A DNA stretch of 64,000 nt from Streptomyces hoynatensis (GTDB lineage Bacteria > Actinomycetota > Actinomycetes > Streptomycetales > Streptomycetaceae): assembly GCF_003626535.1 (NCBI RefSeq), contig NZ_RBAL01000001.1, forward strand, positions 496,001 through 560,000, written 5' to 3'. The notes beneath the pieces are model-generated. The model saw only the letters and a list, made by a program, of their open reading frames with translations. It was not told the DNA's origin and ran no database searches. A program made the position numbers and the translations under genes. Of this stretch, positions 8,585 to 16,806 are shown piece by piece. The first letter of the stretch is position 1; the number at the start of each line of letters is the position of its first letter.

Positions 8585-9569
8585 TTCGATCTCCTACCAG
8601 GTGTTGAGGGAACGCGTCGGCGCTCGGGGCGGTTGCGGAGGCGGTGGCGGGTGGGGCGGCGTGGCCGGTTTCCCCGGTGCCCGGGGCCGAAGAGGCGGGG
8701 CCGGCCGGGGCCTGGAGGATGCGGCGCAGCATGCCGGTGAGGGTGGTGCCCGGGCCCAGCTCGGTGAAGTCCAGCTCGCCCTGCGCCCGCAGCCCGTTGA
8801 TGCTGTCGACCCACCGCACGGGGCTGGTCAGCTGCGCGACCAGGTCCCGGGCGATCCGGCCGGGCCGGTGCGGGCGCGCGGTGGCGTTGGCGATGACCGG
8901 GACCCGGGGCGAGCCGAAGGTGACGGTGCGCAGGAAGCCGGCGTACCGCTCGGCGGCCTGGCGCAGGTAGCGGGAGTGGAACGGGCCGCTGACGTTGAGC
9001 CGGACGCAGCGCACGCCTTCCTCCGCGGTCACCGCGAGCAGCCGCTCCACCTCGGGCTCGGGGCCGGCGAGGGCGACCTGGCCCGGCGCGTTGTGCAGCG
9101 CGAGGTCGAGCCCCGTCAGCCCGGCGCGCGACAGCAGCTCGCGGACCCCGGGGGGTTCGAGCCCGAGCACGGCGGCCATCGTGCCCGCCGTGGCGCGGCT
9201 CATCAGCTCGCCGCGGCGCTTGACCAGCCGCAGCCCGGTGACGAAGTCGAAGACGCCGGCGGCGAACAGGGCGGCGTACTCGCCCACGCTGTGGCCGAGC
9301 AGCCGGTCGGCCTCCCCGGGCCGCAGCGAGCAGTGCCGCAGGTAGGCCAGGGCCTCGACGACGTACAGCGCGGGCTGGGCGAACTCGGTGCGCCGCAGCG
9401 CCCCGTCCGGGTCCTCCACGCACAGCTGCTCGACCGAGTAGCCGAGCACCTCCTCGGCGCGGGCGGTGAGCTGGGGAAAGAGGGCGAAGAGGTCCTCGCC
9501 CATGCCCTTCTTCTGGGCGCCCTGCCCGGGGAAGCCGAGCACCCGCAGCGGGCGTGCGGGGGCCGTCAT
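8574..9569 (-). CDS. Discrete (trans-acting) malonyl-CoA:ACP acyltransferase
   Basis: 331 aa. Starts F-P-G-Q-G-A-Q-K-K-G-M-G-E-D-L-F, a form typical of trans-acyltransferases of trans-AT polyketide synthases rather than housekeeping FabD. The nucleophile motif is G-H-S-V-G-E and the substrate motif G-P-F-H-S, both of malonyl type. The ATG overlaps the TGA of the aldo-keto reductase (ATGA, 9566-9569), so it is translationally coupled. The C-terminal 45 residues are Ala/Pro/Thr-rich and probably disordered. Inferred job: load malonyl onto the discrete ACP for the FabF-like enzyme and the AT-less ketosynthase, beside the cis-AT of the large PKS, which is predicted to choose a branched unit. Confidence 0.9.
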   Translation of the reverse strand: MTAPARPLRVLGFPGQGAQKKGMGEDLFALFPQLTARAEEVLGYSVEQLCVEDPDGALRRTEFAQPALYVVEALAYLRHCSLRPGEADRLLGHSVGEYAALFAAGVFDFVTGLRLVKRRGELMSRATAGTMAAVLGLEPPGVRELLSRAGLTGLDLALHNAPGQVALAGPEPEVERLLAVTAEEGVRCVRLNVSGPFHSRYLRQAAERYAGFLRTVTFGSPRVPVIANATARPHRPGRIARDLVAQLTSPVRWVDSINGLRAQGELDFTELGPGTTLTGMLRRILQAPAGPASSAPGTGETGHAAPPATASATAPSADAFPQHLVGDRSES

Positions 9570-10591
9570 CGGTCGACCGTCGCCTGCATCGGGGCGTGGA
9601 ACCGGTCGCCCACGAAGGAACCGGCCGGCGCGAGGGACTCCAGCTCGGCGAGCGCGGCCGCGTCCAGGCGGACCGCGGCGGCCCCGGCGTTCTCGGCGAA
9701 CTGCGCGCGGTTCATCGCGCCCTGGACGGGCACCACGCCGTGGGCCATCAGCCAGGCCAGGCTGAGCTGGGCCGTGGTGCAGCCGAGCCGGGCCGCGAAC
9801 TCGCCGATGCGGCCGACGACTTCCAGATTGGCCCGCAGGGCCTCCGCGGAGAAGCGGGGCAGGATGCTGCGCATGTCGTCCTTGCCGAAGGCCGCGCCCG
9901 CGAGCGTGCCGGTGAGCAGGCCGCGGCCCAGGGGACCCCAGGCGACGAAGCCGATGCCGAGCTCCCGGCACACCGGCAGCACCGTCTCCTCGGGGCCGCG
10001 GGTGCACAGCGAGTACTCGGACTGCAGGGCCGCCATCGGGTGGGTGGCGTGGGCCCGGCGGAGGGTGTCGGCCGCCGCCTCCGAGATCCCGAGGTGGCGC
10101 ACCTTGCCGGCCTTGACGTGCTCGGCCATCGCCCCGATGGACTCCTCGACGGGCACCTCGGGGTCGACGCGGTGCAGGTAGTAGAGGTCGATGTGGTCGG
10201 TGCCGAGGCGGGCGAGGCTCTCGTCGACGGCTTTGCGGATGTGCTCGGGGCGCCCGTCGATCCGCACCCCGGTCGCGGTGCGGAGCAGCCCGCACTTGGT
10301 GGCCAGGACGAGCCGGTCCCGCTCGGCCGGGCTCAGCCCGGCCAGGGCCTCGCCGACCAGCTCCTCGCTGCGCCCGCCGCCGTACATGTAGGCGGTGTCG
10401 ACGAAGTCCACCCCGCTGCGCACCGCCTGCCTGATGGTGGCCACGGCCTCGCGGGCGTCGGCGGGCCCGTAGCCCTCGGCCATGCCCATGCAGCCCAGGC
10501 CGAGCGCGGAAACCTCCAGGCCCTGCCCGAGCGTGACCCGGCCCGGCGTGCCCTGCGGGCCGGTGGTCCTTGCGGTCGTCGTGCCGGTCAT
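9566..10591 (-). CDS. Aldo-keto reductase
   Basis: 341 aa NADPH-dependent (alpha/beta)8 reductase. The catalytic tetrad is visible: Asp and Tyr in V-D-F-V-D-T-A-Y-M-Y-G, Lys in L-A-T-K-C-G, His in Y-Y-L-H-R-V-D. The cofactor-proximal W-G-P-L-G-R-G-L-L-T-G loop places it in the AKR12/13-like group often found in polyketide and sugar clusters. I chose the ATG at 10591 because it overlaps the monooxygenase TGA (ATGA) and has GGGAGGACG upstream; a GTG at 10609 would add six residues. It probably reduces a ketone or aldehyde of the nascent product; the substrate is unknown. Confidence 0.9.
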   Translation of the reverse strand: MTGTTTARTTGPQGTPGRVTLGQGLEVSALGLGCMGMAEGYGPADAREAVATIRQAVRSGVDFVDTAYMYGGGRSEELVGEALAGLSPAERDRLVLATKCGLLRTATGVRIDGRPEHIRKAVDESLARLGTDHIDLYYLHRVDPEVPVEESIGAMAEHVKAGKVRHLGISEAAADTLRRAHATHPMAALQSEYSLCTRGPEETVLPVCRELGIGFVAWGPLGRGLLTGTLAGAAFGKDDMRSILPRFSAEALRANLEVVGRIGEFAARLGCTTAQLSLAWLMAHGVVPVQGAMNRAQFAENAGAAAVRLDAAALAELESLAPAGSFVGDRFHAPMQATVDR

Positions 10592-12246
10592 GGCGTCTCG
10601 TCCTCCCACGCGTCGTTGTTCGCCGAAGTCCCGGAGGCCGCCGCCGGTGCGGCGGTGCGGGTGCCGCGCACCCGGGCGAGCGCGGCGTTCACGGCCCGTA
10701 CGCCGGCCGGGTCGCCGAGCGCGGCCGCGGCGGCGATCACCGTGTCCGGCCGGACCAGGCAGACCGTTCCCTGGCGGGCGCCCAGGGCGCGCCGCAGCCG
10801 GCCGCCCGGGTCGTCGAGGGCGGTGCCTGCGGCGCCGTGGCCCGCCGGTCCCCGGCCGACGCGCACCACGTGCAGCAGAGAAGGGTCGGCGGGCGAGGGC
10901 AGGTCGAGGGCGGCCGTTCCCGGGCCGCTGTGCGGGCCGAACGCGAGCAGCAGGTGGCCGCCAGGGGCCAGCAGGTCGTGCAGCCGCCGCCCGTCGCCGA
11001 GCGGGACGTCGGCGATCCGCAGCCCGGGGCGCAGCCCGCGCCGCGCCGGGCCCTGGACCGGGAGCCGCAGGTCAAGCTGGGCGATGCGGCGCGGCAGTAC
11101 GCGTTCCAGCAGGCCGGTGCGCAGGCCGAGGTCGATCAGCACGTCCCGCCTGACCCGCCGCCAGCCCTTGAGCATCCACATCCGGGTCTGCTGGTCGGTC
11201 TCGGCGATGACCTGCCCGGCGACGAAGAGCCGCTCGGCCTCCCACTGGTCGAGCACCGTCTCCGGCACGCCGCGGCGCAGCACGCCTGCCAGCCGCCAGG
11301 ACAGCGAACCCGCGTCCTGCACACCGGTGTTGAGGCCGAGGCCCCCGGCGGGGCTGTGGATGTGCGCGGCGTCGCCCGCGAGCAGGACCCGGCCGATCCG
11401 CATCCTGGCCGCCTGCTTGCGGTGGATCTGGAAGCTGCCGCTGCCGGACGCCTGCCCCGGCGTGATGGGCAGCGGCGAGTTCTTCTCCAGCAGCCGGCCG
11501 ACCAGCCCCACCGGGTCCTCGGGGCTCTCGCCGGGGGGCACGCTGGCGAAGACCCGGTAGAGCCCGCCGGGGAGGCCGACCACGACGATGACGCCGGTGG
11601 GGCCCATCAGGTAGTAGGACTCGTCGTGCGCGTACTCGGTGTCGTAGTGCCCGTCGACGATGACGAACGTCTGCGGGTAGGTGGCGCCCTCGAAGGCGAC
11701 GCCGCTGTGCTCGCGGACCGTGCTGTAGGCGCCGTCGCAGCCCACCACCCAGGGGACCCGCAGCGTGGAGCCGTCGGAGAGGCGGGCCAGGGCGTGGCCC
11801 TCCTCCTGGCTCAGCGACTCCAGGGCGAGGCCGAACTCGATGCTGCCGCCGGCCTTGACGACCGCCTCCCGCAGCAGTTCCTCGGTCGTGGTCTGCGGCA
11901 GGGAGATCGGCACCTGGAACCTGGTGCCGGCCAGCGGCCGCATGCGGATGCGGCCGATGCGCCGGTTCCCGGTGTAGTAGCTGGTGGCCACCAGCTTCAC
12001 GCCCCGGTCGTACATCTCCTGGCCGATGCCCATGGTCTCGAAGATCTCCAGGGCGCGCGGCCAGAGGGTGATGGCCTTGGAGTGCGGGCTCGCCCGTTCC
12101 GCCCGGTCGATGACGCGCACCCGCACGCCGCGCCGCAGCAGCCCGGCGGCCAGGGTGAGGCCGGTGGGGCCCGCGCCGACGACGAGTACCTCGGTGTCCG
12201 CCTCCGGGGCGTCCGCGGTGTCCGCGGTGTCTGCGTCCTGTGCCAT
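10588..12246 (-). CDS. FAD-dependent monooxygenase (PHBH/aromatic hydroxylase fold)
   Basis: 552 aa; ATG with GAGGAG eight bases upstream. It carries the three group A flavin-monooxygenase motifs: V-V-G-A-G-P-T-G-L-T-L-A near residue 20, the D-G motif V-V-G-C-D-G-A-Y-S-T-V-R, and G-D-A-A-H-I-H-S-P-A-G-G-L-G-L-N. The C-terminal about 130 residues form the thioredoxin-like domain seen in PgaE/RdmE-type polyketide hydroxylases. The first 15 residues are an Asp/Ala/Thr-rich leader. Likely reaction: NAD(P)H- and O2-dependent hydroxylation, epoxidation or Baeyer-Villiger oxidation of the polyketide. The context (fully reduced chain, no cyclase) does not require an aromatic substrate. Confidence 0.92.
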   Translation of the reverse strand: MAQDADTADTADAPEADTEVLVVGAGPTGLTLAAGLLRRGVRVRVIDRAERASPHSKAITLWPRALEIFETMGIGQEMYDRGVKLVATSYYTGNRRIGRIRMRPLAGTRFQVPISLPQTTTEELLREAVVKAGGSIEFGLALESLSQEEGHALARLSDGSTLRVPWVVGCDGAYSTVREHSGVAFEGATYPQTFVIVDGHYDTEYAHDESYYLMGPTGVIVVVGLPGGLYRVFASVPPGESPEDPVGLVGRLLEKNSPLPITPGQASGSGSFQIHRKQAARMRIGRVLLAGDAAHIHSPAGGLGLNTGVQDAGSLSWRLAGVLRRGVPETVLDQWEAERLFVAGQVIAETDQQTRMWMLKGWRRVRRDVLIDLGLRTGLLERVLPRRIAQLDLRLPVQGPARRGLRPGLRIADVPLGDGRRLHDLLAPGGHLLLAFGPHSGPGTAALDLPSPADPSLLHVVRVGRGPAGHGAAGTALDDPGGRLRRALGARQGTVCLVRPDTVIAAAAALGDPAGVRAVNAALARVRGTRTAAPAAASGTSANNDAWEDETP

Positions 12247-12315
12247 CTCGTGTGCTCCTCGCTGTTCGTGGATTGCTGCGGTGCCGTGGGGCCGGCCGGG
12301 GCGCGGCCGGCCGGG

Positions 12316-12358
12316 GATGCGGTGGGGCGGCGTGCGGTGGGGCGGCGTGCGGTGGGGC
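12316..12358. repeat. 15-bp tandem repeat, about 3 copies
   Basis: The unit tgcggtggggcggcg is present at 12316-12330 and 12331-12345, with a truncated third copy to 12358. It sits in the 143-bp spacer between the ketoreductase and monooxygenase genes of the same operon. Confidence 0.8.
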
Positions 12359-12389
12359 GGGTGGTGCGGGGTGGTGCCGGCGGGGGGGC

Positions 12390-13094
12390 TCAGGCGCCCA
12401 TGCCGAAGCCGCCGCTGACCGGGAGCACGGCGCCGGTGATGTAGTGGGCCTCCTCGCCGGTCAGGAAGCGCACGGCGGAGGCGACGTCCCCGGGGCGGCC
12501 CATGCGGCCCAGCGGGGTGGTCTGCATCGCCCAGTCGCGGCGTGCCTCGCTCACCGCGGCGCTCATGTCCGTCTCGATCGGCCCGGGGGCCACGACGTTG
12601 GCCGTGATGCCGCGGCGGCCGAGCTCCCAGGCCAGCGACCTGGCGAAGCCGGTGAGCGCCGCCTTGGAGGCCGCGTAACTCGCCTGCCCGGGGCCGCCGA
12701 CCGCCGCGATGGCGGAGGAGACGAACACCAGGCGTCCCCAGCGGGCGCGCAGCATGCCGGGCAGGGCGCGGCGGGCCATGCGGAAGGCGCCCACCAGATT
12801 GGTCTCCAGGACCTCGTGGAAGTCCTTGTCCTCCATTTCGAGGACGAGCATGTCCCGGGTGATCCCGGCGTTGGAGACGAGGATCTCCACCGGGCCGAAC
12901 TCCCTCTCCACCTCGGCGAACGCGGACTCCACGGTGGCGGGTTCCGTGACGTCGCAGCGGACCGCGAGGAGGCCCTCGGGGGGCGGGCCGCCGCGGTGGG
13001 TGACCGCCACCCGGTGGCCCTCGTCGGCCAGGGCGCGGGCGATGGCGAGCCCGATGCCGCGGTTCCCGCCCGTGACCATGACTGAACGCTGCAC
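12390..13094 (-). CDS. 3-oxoacyl-ACP reductase (FabG type)
   Basis: 234 aa classical SDR; GTG start with a strong AAGGAGG site. T-G-G-N-R-G-I-G cofactor loop at the N-terminus, N-A-G, catalytic Ser in F-V-S-S, Y-A-A-S-K, and the FabG-like tail Y-I-T-G-A-V-L-P-V-S-G-G-F-G-M. This is a typical beta-ketoacyl-ACP reductase length (about 235-250). It lies between the FabF-like ketosynthase and the monooxygenase. Together with the discrete ACP and trans-AT it could make a short 3-hydroxyacyl-ACP starter or side chain. Confidence 0.93.
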   Translation of the reverse strand: MQRSVMVTGGNRGIGLAIARALADEGHRVAVTHRGGPPPEGLLAVRCDVTEPATVESAFAEVEREFGPVEILVSNAGITRDMLVLEMEDKDFHEVLETNLVGAFRMARRALPGMLRARWGRLVFVSSAIAAVGGPGQASYAASKAALTGFARSLAWELGRRGITANVVAPGPIETDMSAAVSEARRDWAMQTTPLGRMGRPGDVASAVRFLTGEEAHYITGAVLPVSGGFGMGA

Positions 13095-13154
13095 GTGGGC
13101 CTCCTTGTGCTGGCTTGTCCGTGGAATCTGCCGGTATCGGTGGGGAGTTCGGCT

Positions 13155-14390
13155 TCAGGGCCGTACGAAGGCGAGGACCGCGTTCTGGCCGCCGAAGCCG
13201 AAGGAGTGGGTGGTGGCGGCCCGGATCGCGGCCTCGCGCGGCTTGCCCGCCACGACGTCGACGGTGATCCGCGGGTCCTGCCGGCTCAGGTTGGCCGTCG
13301 GCGGGACCAGGCCGTGCTCCAGGGCCAGGACGGTGTAGACCGCTTCGAGCGCCCCGGCCGCGCCCAGGGCGTGCCCGACGACGCCCTTGGTCGAGGTGAC
13401 CGCGGGCGCGGCGTAGAGCCGTTCGATGACGGCGGCCTCGGTGACGTCGTTCAGCGGGGTCGAGGAGCCGTGGGCGTTGACGTGGTCGATGTCCGCGCCG
13501 GTCAGGCCGGCCTCCGCCAGGGCCTGCCGGATGGCGCGTTCCGCGCCCAGGCCCTCGGGGTCGGGGGCCGACAGGTGGTAGCCGTCGGCCGAGGCGCCGT
13601 AGCCGGCGACCAGGGCCCGCCGCCTGGCGCCCCGGGCGGCGGCGTCGCGGGCGCGTTCCAGCACCAGCACGCCGGCGCCCTCGGCGGCCACCATGCCGTC
13701 GCGGTCCGCGTCGAAGGGGCGGCTGGCGCCGGCCGGGTCGTGCACCCGGCGGGACACCGCGCCCATCTGGACCAGGCTGCTCATCAGCATCCCGGTCAGC
13801 GGGGCCTCGGCGCCCCCGGCCAGGACGACGTCGCACATGTCGGCCTGGAGGAGGTGCCGCGCGGTGCCGATCGCCGTGGGCCCGGCGGCGCAGGCCGTGG
13901 TCACCACCATGTTCGGGCCGAACGCCCGCAGGGCGATGGCGAGGAAGCCGGCCAGCAGGTTCATCGGGCCGGTGATCCCGAACAACGGCGAGACCCACTC
14001 CGGGCCCTCCTCGACGTACCGCACGTACTCGGTCTCGTAGGAGGTGGCCGCCCCGCCCGAGGTGCCCATGACGATGCCCACCCGGGCGCCGTCCCAGGTG
14101 CCGGGGGACAGGCCGGCGTCCGCGATGGCCTCGCGGGCGGCCAGCAGGCCAAGCTGCGTGGTGCGGTCGCTGCGCTTCCTGCCCTGGGAGCCGACGAGCG
14201 CGGTGACGTCGAACGCGGGGACCCGGCAGGAGATGTTGGCCCCGAACCGGTCGAGCGCGGGGTCGAGGGCCGCGGCCGAGACCCCCTCGCACACCCGCTG
14301 CCAGTTGGCCTCCACGCCGATCCCGGCCGCGGAGACGGCGCCGAGGCCGGTGACCGCGACCTCGGGCCCGGGGCGCCCCACCCGCGTCAT
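13155..14390 (-). CDS. Beta-ketoacyl-ACP synthase II (FabF-like)
   Basis: 411 aa. Intact Cys (T-T-A-C-A-A-G), His (N-A-H-G-S-S-T) and His (G-V-V-G-H-A-L-G-A-A-G), plus the C-terminal F-G-F-G-G-Q-N-A motif, so it is an active KAS II rather than a chain-length-factor partner; no CLF neighbour is present. The ATG overlaps the ACP stop (ATGA, 14387-14390). With the ACP, FabG-like reductase and trans-AT it forms a compact type II set built into a type I PKS operon. Confidence 0.93.
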   Translation of the reverse strand: MTRVGRPGPEVAVTGLGAVSAAGIGVEANWQRVCEGVSAAALDPALDRFGANISCRVPAFDVTALVGSQGRKRSDRTTQLGLLAAREAIADAGLSPGTWDGARVGIVMGTSGGAATSYETEYVRYVEEGPEWVSPLFGITGPMNLLAGFLAIALRAFGPNMVVTTACAAGPTAIGTARHLLQADMCDVVLAGGAEAPLTGMLMSSLVQMGAVSRRVHDPAGASRPFDADRDGMVAAEGAGVLVLERARDAAARGARRRALVAGYGASADGYHLSAPDPEGLGAERAIRQALAEAGLTGADIDHVNAHGSSTPLNDVTEAAVIERLYAAPAVTSTKGVVGHALGAAGALEAVYTVLALEHGLVPPTANLSRQDPRITVDVVAGKPREAAIRAATTHSFGFGGQNAVLAFVRP

Positions 14391-14653
14391 GAGCCCACCG
14401 CTCCCAGCTCGCGCTGCTTGCTGCGGACGAGCTCCGCGATGTCGGTGACGCTGAAGTCGACCTGTATCTCGCCGGCGACGAAGGAGACGCCGTACTCCTT
14501 CTTGAGGGCGAGGCTGAGTTCCACGCCGCCGAGGGAGTCGATGGACAGCTGGCGGAGGGTGGTGTCCACGCCGAGGCCGTCCTCCTCGGCGTCGAAGGCG
14601 TCCACCAGCACGCGGGTGATGAACTGCTCGATTTCTCCGGCATCTGCGCTCAT
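14387..14653 (-). CDS. Discrete acyl carrier protein
   Basis: 88 aa acidic four-helix protein; phosphopantetheine Ser in L-S-I-D-S-L-G-G-V-E-L. First gene of the minus-strand biosynthetic operon, with GGAAAGG before the ATG. It can serve the FabF-like enzyme and, by inference, the AT-less ketosynthase. Its leader (14654-14894) is the repeat-rich segment listed separately. Confidence 0.95.
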   Translation of the reverse strand: MSADAGEIEQFITRVLVDAFDAEEDGLGVDTTLRQLSIDSLGGVELSLALKKEYGVSFVAGEIQVDFSVTDIAELVRSKQRELGAVGS

Positions 14654-14675
14654 GACTGCCGCCTTTCCAGGGGAG

Positions 14676-14890
14676 TTGCCGTGGGACTTCGGGATACGAA
14701 AGGACGAAGGGGACGAAAGGGGTGGTGAGGGAGCGGGAGAGGGAGGGTGGGTGAGGGTGACCGGGGGCGAGTCGGGGCACCTCGGGGGAAAATCAGGGAG
14801 AAATCAGGGGAATTCAGTAGGGGTCGGTGGGGGTCGGGGCGGGGATCGGTGGGGGTGGGGGCGGGGGTTCCGGGGGGTGGGCCGGGGGCG
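14676..14890. repeat. Purine-rich repeat leader upstream of the ACP operon
   Basis: The 241-bp spacer before the ACP gene holds no gene. Near the ACP it repeats gaaaggacgaaggggacgaaagg-like units. Further out, aaatcaggg occurs at 14790-14798 and 14801-14809, 11 bp apart, inside a run of G-clusters spaced about 11 bp. Read in the gene's direction it is a C/T-rich leader. No SARP-type heptamers were seen here, so this operon's promoter is undefined. Confidence 0.55.
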
Positions 14891-14894
14891 TGGC

Positions 14895-15560
14895 TCAGCG
14901 GGGGGCGGCCCGGGTGACCCCGGTCCAGGCCGCGAGCCGGGCGATGGCCTCTTCGGTGTCGGTGAAGTGGACGGCGCGCCAGCCCGCCTCGCGCGCCCCG
15001 GCGCAGTTGGCGGGCAGGTCGTCGACCAGGACGCAGGACCCGGCGGGCACGCCGGCCACGGCCGCCGCGTGCCGGAAGATCTCCGGCATCGGCTTGCGCA
15101 GGCCGACCCGGTAGGACAGCACCTCGGCGTCGAAGGCGTCCCTGGGGCCGAGCATCGCCCGCCAGCGGGCGTCCCAGGTGGGCACCATGTTGGAGAGCAG
15201 CCCGACGAAGACGCCCTCCGCGCGCAGCGCCCGCAGCCAGGACAGCCAGGGCGCGTTCGCCGGGCGGTCGTCGAACCAGATGCCGCCCGGGTCGCCCAGG
15301 TCCGCCCGCACGGAGAACTCCTCCGCCAGCACCCGCTCGACCTGCCTGGCCCACGCCTCCTCGGTGACCAGCGGCGTGTCCAGGGGCGCCATCGGGTCGC
15401 TCACCCCGTAGGAGGCGGTGACCCGCCCGATCGCGGCGCGCAGGGTGCGCTCCTCGACCCCGACCCGCTCGCAGAAGGCGCGGGTGGTGCCCGCGAGCGG
15501 CATCGTGACCACGCCGCCGAAGTCCGTCCACACCGCGCGGACGGGCGTCTGCCCGCTCAT
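14895..15560 (-). CDS. HAD-family hydrolase (putative phosphatase)
   Basis: 221 aa HAD subfamily IA. Motif I is W-T-D-F-G-G-V-V-T: the nucleophile Asp is present but the usual second Asp is Gly, as in the DFGGV branch related to the soluble epoxide hydrolase N-terminal phosphatase. Motif II is L-L-S-N-M, motif III Lys in L-R-K-P-M-P, motif IV V-L-V-D-D. It is coupled to the afsA-like gene by an ATGA overlap (15557-15560). Known butyrolactone biosynthesis needs a dephosphorylation of the DHAP-derived intermediate, so this is a good candidate for that phosphatase; this is an inference from context. Confidence 0.85.
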   Translation of the reverse strand: MSGQTPVRAVWTDFGGVVTMPLAGTTRAFCERVGVEERTLRAAIGRVTASYGVSDPMAPLDTPLVTEEAWARQVERVLAEEFSVRADLGDPGGIWFDDRPANAPWLSWLRALRAEGVFVGLLSNMVPTWDARWRAMLGPRDAFDAEVLSYRVGLRKPMPEIFRHAAAVAGVPAGSCVLVDDLPANCAGAREAGWRAVHFTDTEEAIARLAAWTGVTRAAPR

Positions 15561-16588
15561 CGGACGGCCACCTCCTCCGCCTCCCGCCCGCCGGCCGGGC
15601 CCCGGGGCGCGTCCTCCTCGGCGAGCGCCGCCTGCAGGGTGAGGCCGGCGAGTTCCCGGCCGTCCTGCTCGGCGGTCACCAGGGCCGTGACCGTCCCGGC
15701 CGGGCCCGGCCGGCCGCGCCCGGTGAGGCGGGCGGTGAGGGTGACGTCGGAGTCCAGCTCGGCGAAGCTGCCGAAGGCGGCGCGCAGCGTGCGCACCCGC
15801 AGGGCCGTGGCGCCGCCGCGGTCGAGGCCGACGGCGAGCGTCGCGGTCTGCACGGCGGCGTCCAGCAGGGCCATCCCGGGGTGGTGGTCCAGGGGGTGCT
15901 CGAAGATGGTGGGGTGCCGGCCCGGGACCGCGAGCGTGACCCGCACGCCGTCCTCGGTGCGGCTGCGGTCCGCGACGAGGACGTTGCGCGGGTCGCGGCG
16001 CCCGGCCCAGGCGGCGGGCACCCGCTGCCGCGCGGCGGCCCCTGGCAGGGTGTCAAGAACGGGGGACAGCGGGGCGGGCGAGGTCCGCGAACCCTTTCTG
16101 AGCAGCTCGTACTCCTCGCGGCTGAGGTAGCGGCCCTCGCTTGAGGTCCCGCCGACGCGGGCCCCGCCGAGGTGGAGATCGACGGTCATCCGGGCCGCGC
16201 GCAGCCGGCCGCTGCGGCGTTCCGGCTCGGTGCGGACGCTCATCGTCAGCTCCGCGGGCCCCTCCCCGAGCCGCAGTTCGGGAACGTCGAGGAGGTCGAG
16301 GGAGGTGCCGGCGGAGAGGCTGACCCAGTCCCGGGGGAGGCCGTAGGCGGTGTGGGCGACGTAGGTGCAGGCCTGGCGGCAGCACTCGGTCAGCAACAGG
16401 GCGCCGTAGTGCGGCAGCGGGTCCGTGGTGTCCAGGAAGTAGGCGTGCGACCGCGGCAGTTGGGCGGCCACCAGGACGGTGTCCCCGGCCGTGCGGAGCG
16501 AGTCGGTGAGGAAGACCTCGCTCACGGCGCGGCGGTGGACGAGCTCGCGGTCGAGCGTACGGCTGAAGCTGAGCTGGGGCGCAGGCAC
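15557..16588 (-). CDS. AfsA-type gamma-butyrolactone (A-factor) biosynthesis protein
   Basis: 343 aa with two hotdog repeats of the AfsA family (PF03756 type). The first covers about 15-150 and includes L-V-H-R-R-A-V-S-E-V-F-L-T-D and A-Y-F-L-D. The second covers about 190-300 and includes D-P-R-N-V-L-V and the P-L-D-H-H-P-G-M signature. Family role: condense a beta-ketoacyl-ACP with DHAP to a butenolide phosphate. I chose GTG 16588 because GAGGAG lies 8-9 bp upstream; an in-frame GTG at 16618 precedes that site. It lies downstream of a SARP-type operator (16734-16777) with a leader of about 139 nt. No TetR-type butyrolactone receptor gene lies nearby, so the signal's receptor may be elsewhere. 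Confidence 0.93.
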   Translation of the reverse strand: MPAPQLSFSRTLDRELVHRRAVSEVFLTDSLRTAGDTVLVAAQLPRSHAYFLDTTDPLPHYGALLLTECCRQACTYVAHTAYGLPRDWVSLSAGTSLDLLDVPELRLGEGPAELTMSVRTEPERRSGRLRAARMTVDLHLGGARVGGTSSEGRYLSREEYELLRKGSRTSPAPLSPVLDTLPGAAARQRVPAAWAGRRDPRNVLVADRSRTEDGVRVTLAVPGRHPTIFEHPLDHHPGMALLDAAVQTATLAVGLDRGGATALRVRTLRAAFGSFAELDSDVTLTARLTGRGRPGPAGTVTALVTAEQDGRELAGLTLQAALAEEDAPRGPAGGREAEEVAVR

Positions 16589-16733
16589 CGCGTTCGACTC
16601 CTCGGGTGGTGCGACCACGGCGCGCGCGGGCGGCGGTGCCGCCGGCCCCCGGGCCCGGGCCGCGGGCGGCGGCCGTCGGCCCGCGCGGCCCTTCGCGCAG
16701 TGGTGCGTGACGGGACGGGCGTTGACGGGCCTC

Positions 16734-16777
16734 AGTGTGTCCCGGCGGGCGTTACGCCGCCGTCACCGCACCGTCAC
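16734..16777 (-). promoter_or_regulatory. SARP-type operator/promoter of the afsA-like operon
   Basis: On the minus strand three heptamers GTGACGG (16777-16771), GTGACGG (16766-16760) and GTAACGC (16755-16749) repeat with exactly 11-bp spacing. After 9 bp comes CACACT (16739-16734) as a -10. This is the classic SARP architecture of direct heptamers replacing the -35. The 14-bp block ccgggacacactga after the repeats is identical in the ccr promoter at 24838-24881. Confidence 0.85.
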
Positions 16778-16806
16778 CCCCCGCGGCCCCGCCGGGCCCC
16801 GGGCGC

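Noticed and set aside
428..8740. A 2770-codon open frame on the plus strand opposite the PKS genes
   Set aside because: It is antisense to intact KS/AT/DH/ER/KR/ACP domains, is rich in Arg/Gly/Pro and has no recognisable domain. Very high GC makes such open frames common.
13095..16130. A 1011-codon plus-strand open frame
   Set aside because: It overlaps FabF, ACP, HAD and AfsA genes on the other strand and shows no protein motifs.
14654..16806. Butyrolactone receptor (ARE-type) palindrome near the afsA-like gene
   Set aside because: No long palindrome resembling known receptor sites was found; the SARP-type heptamers explain the promoter better.
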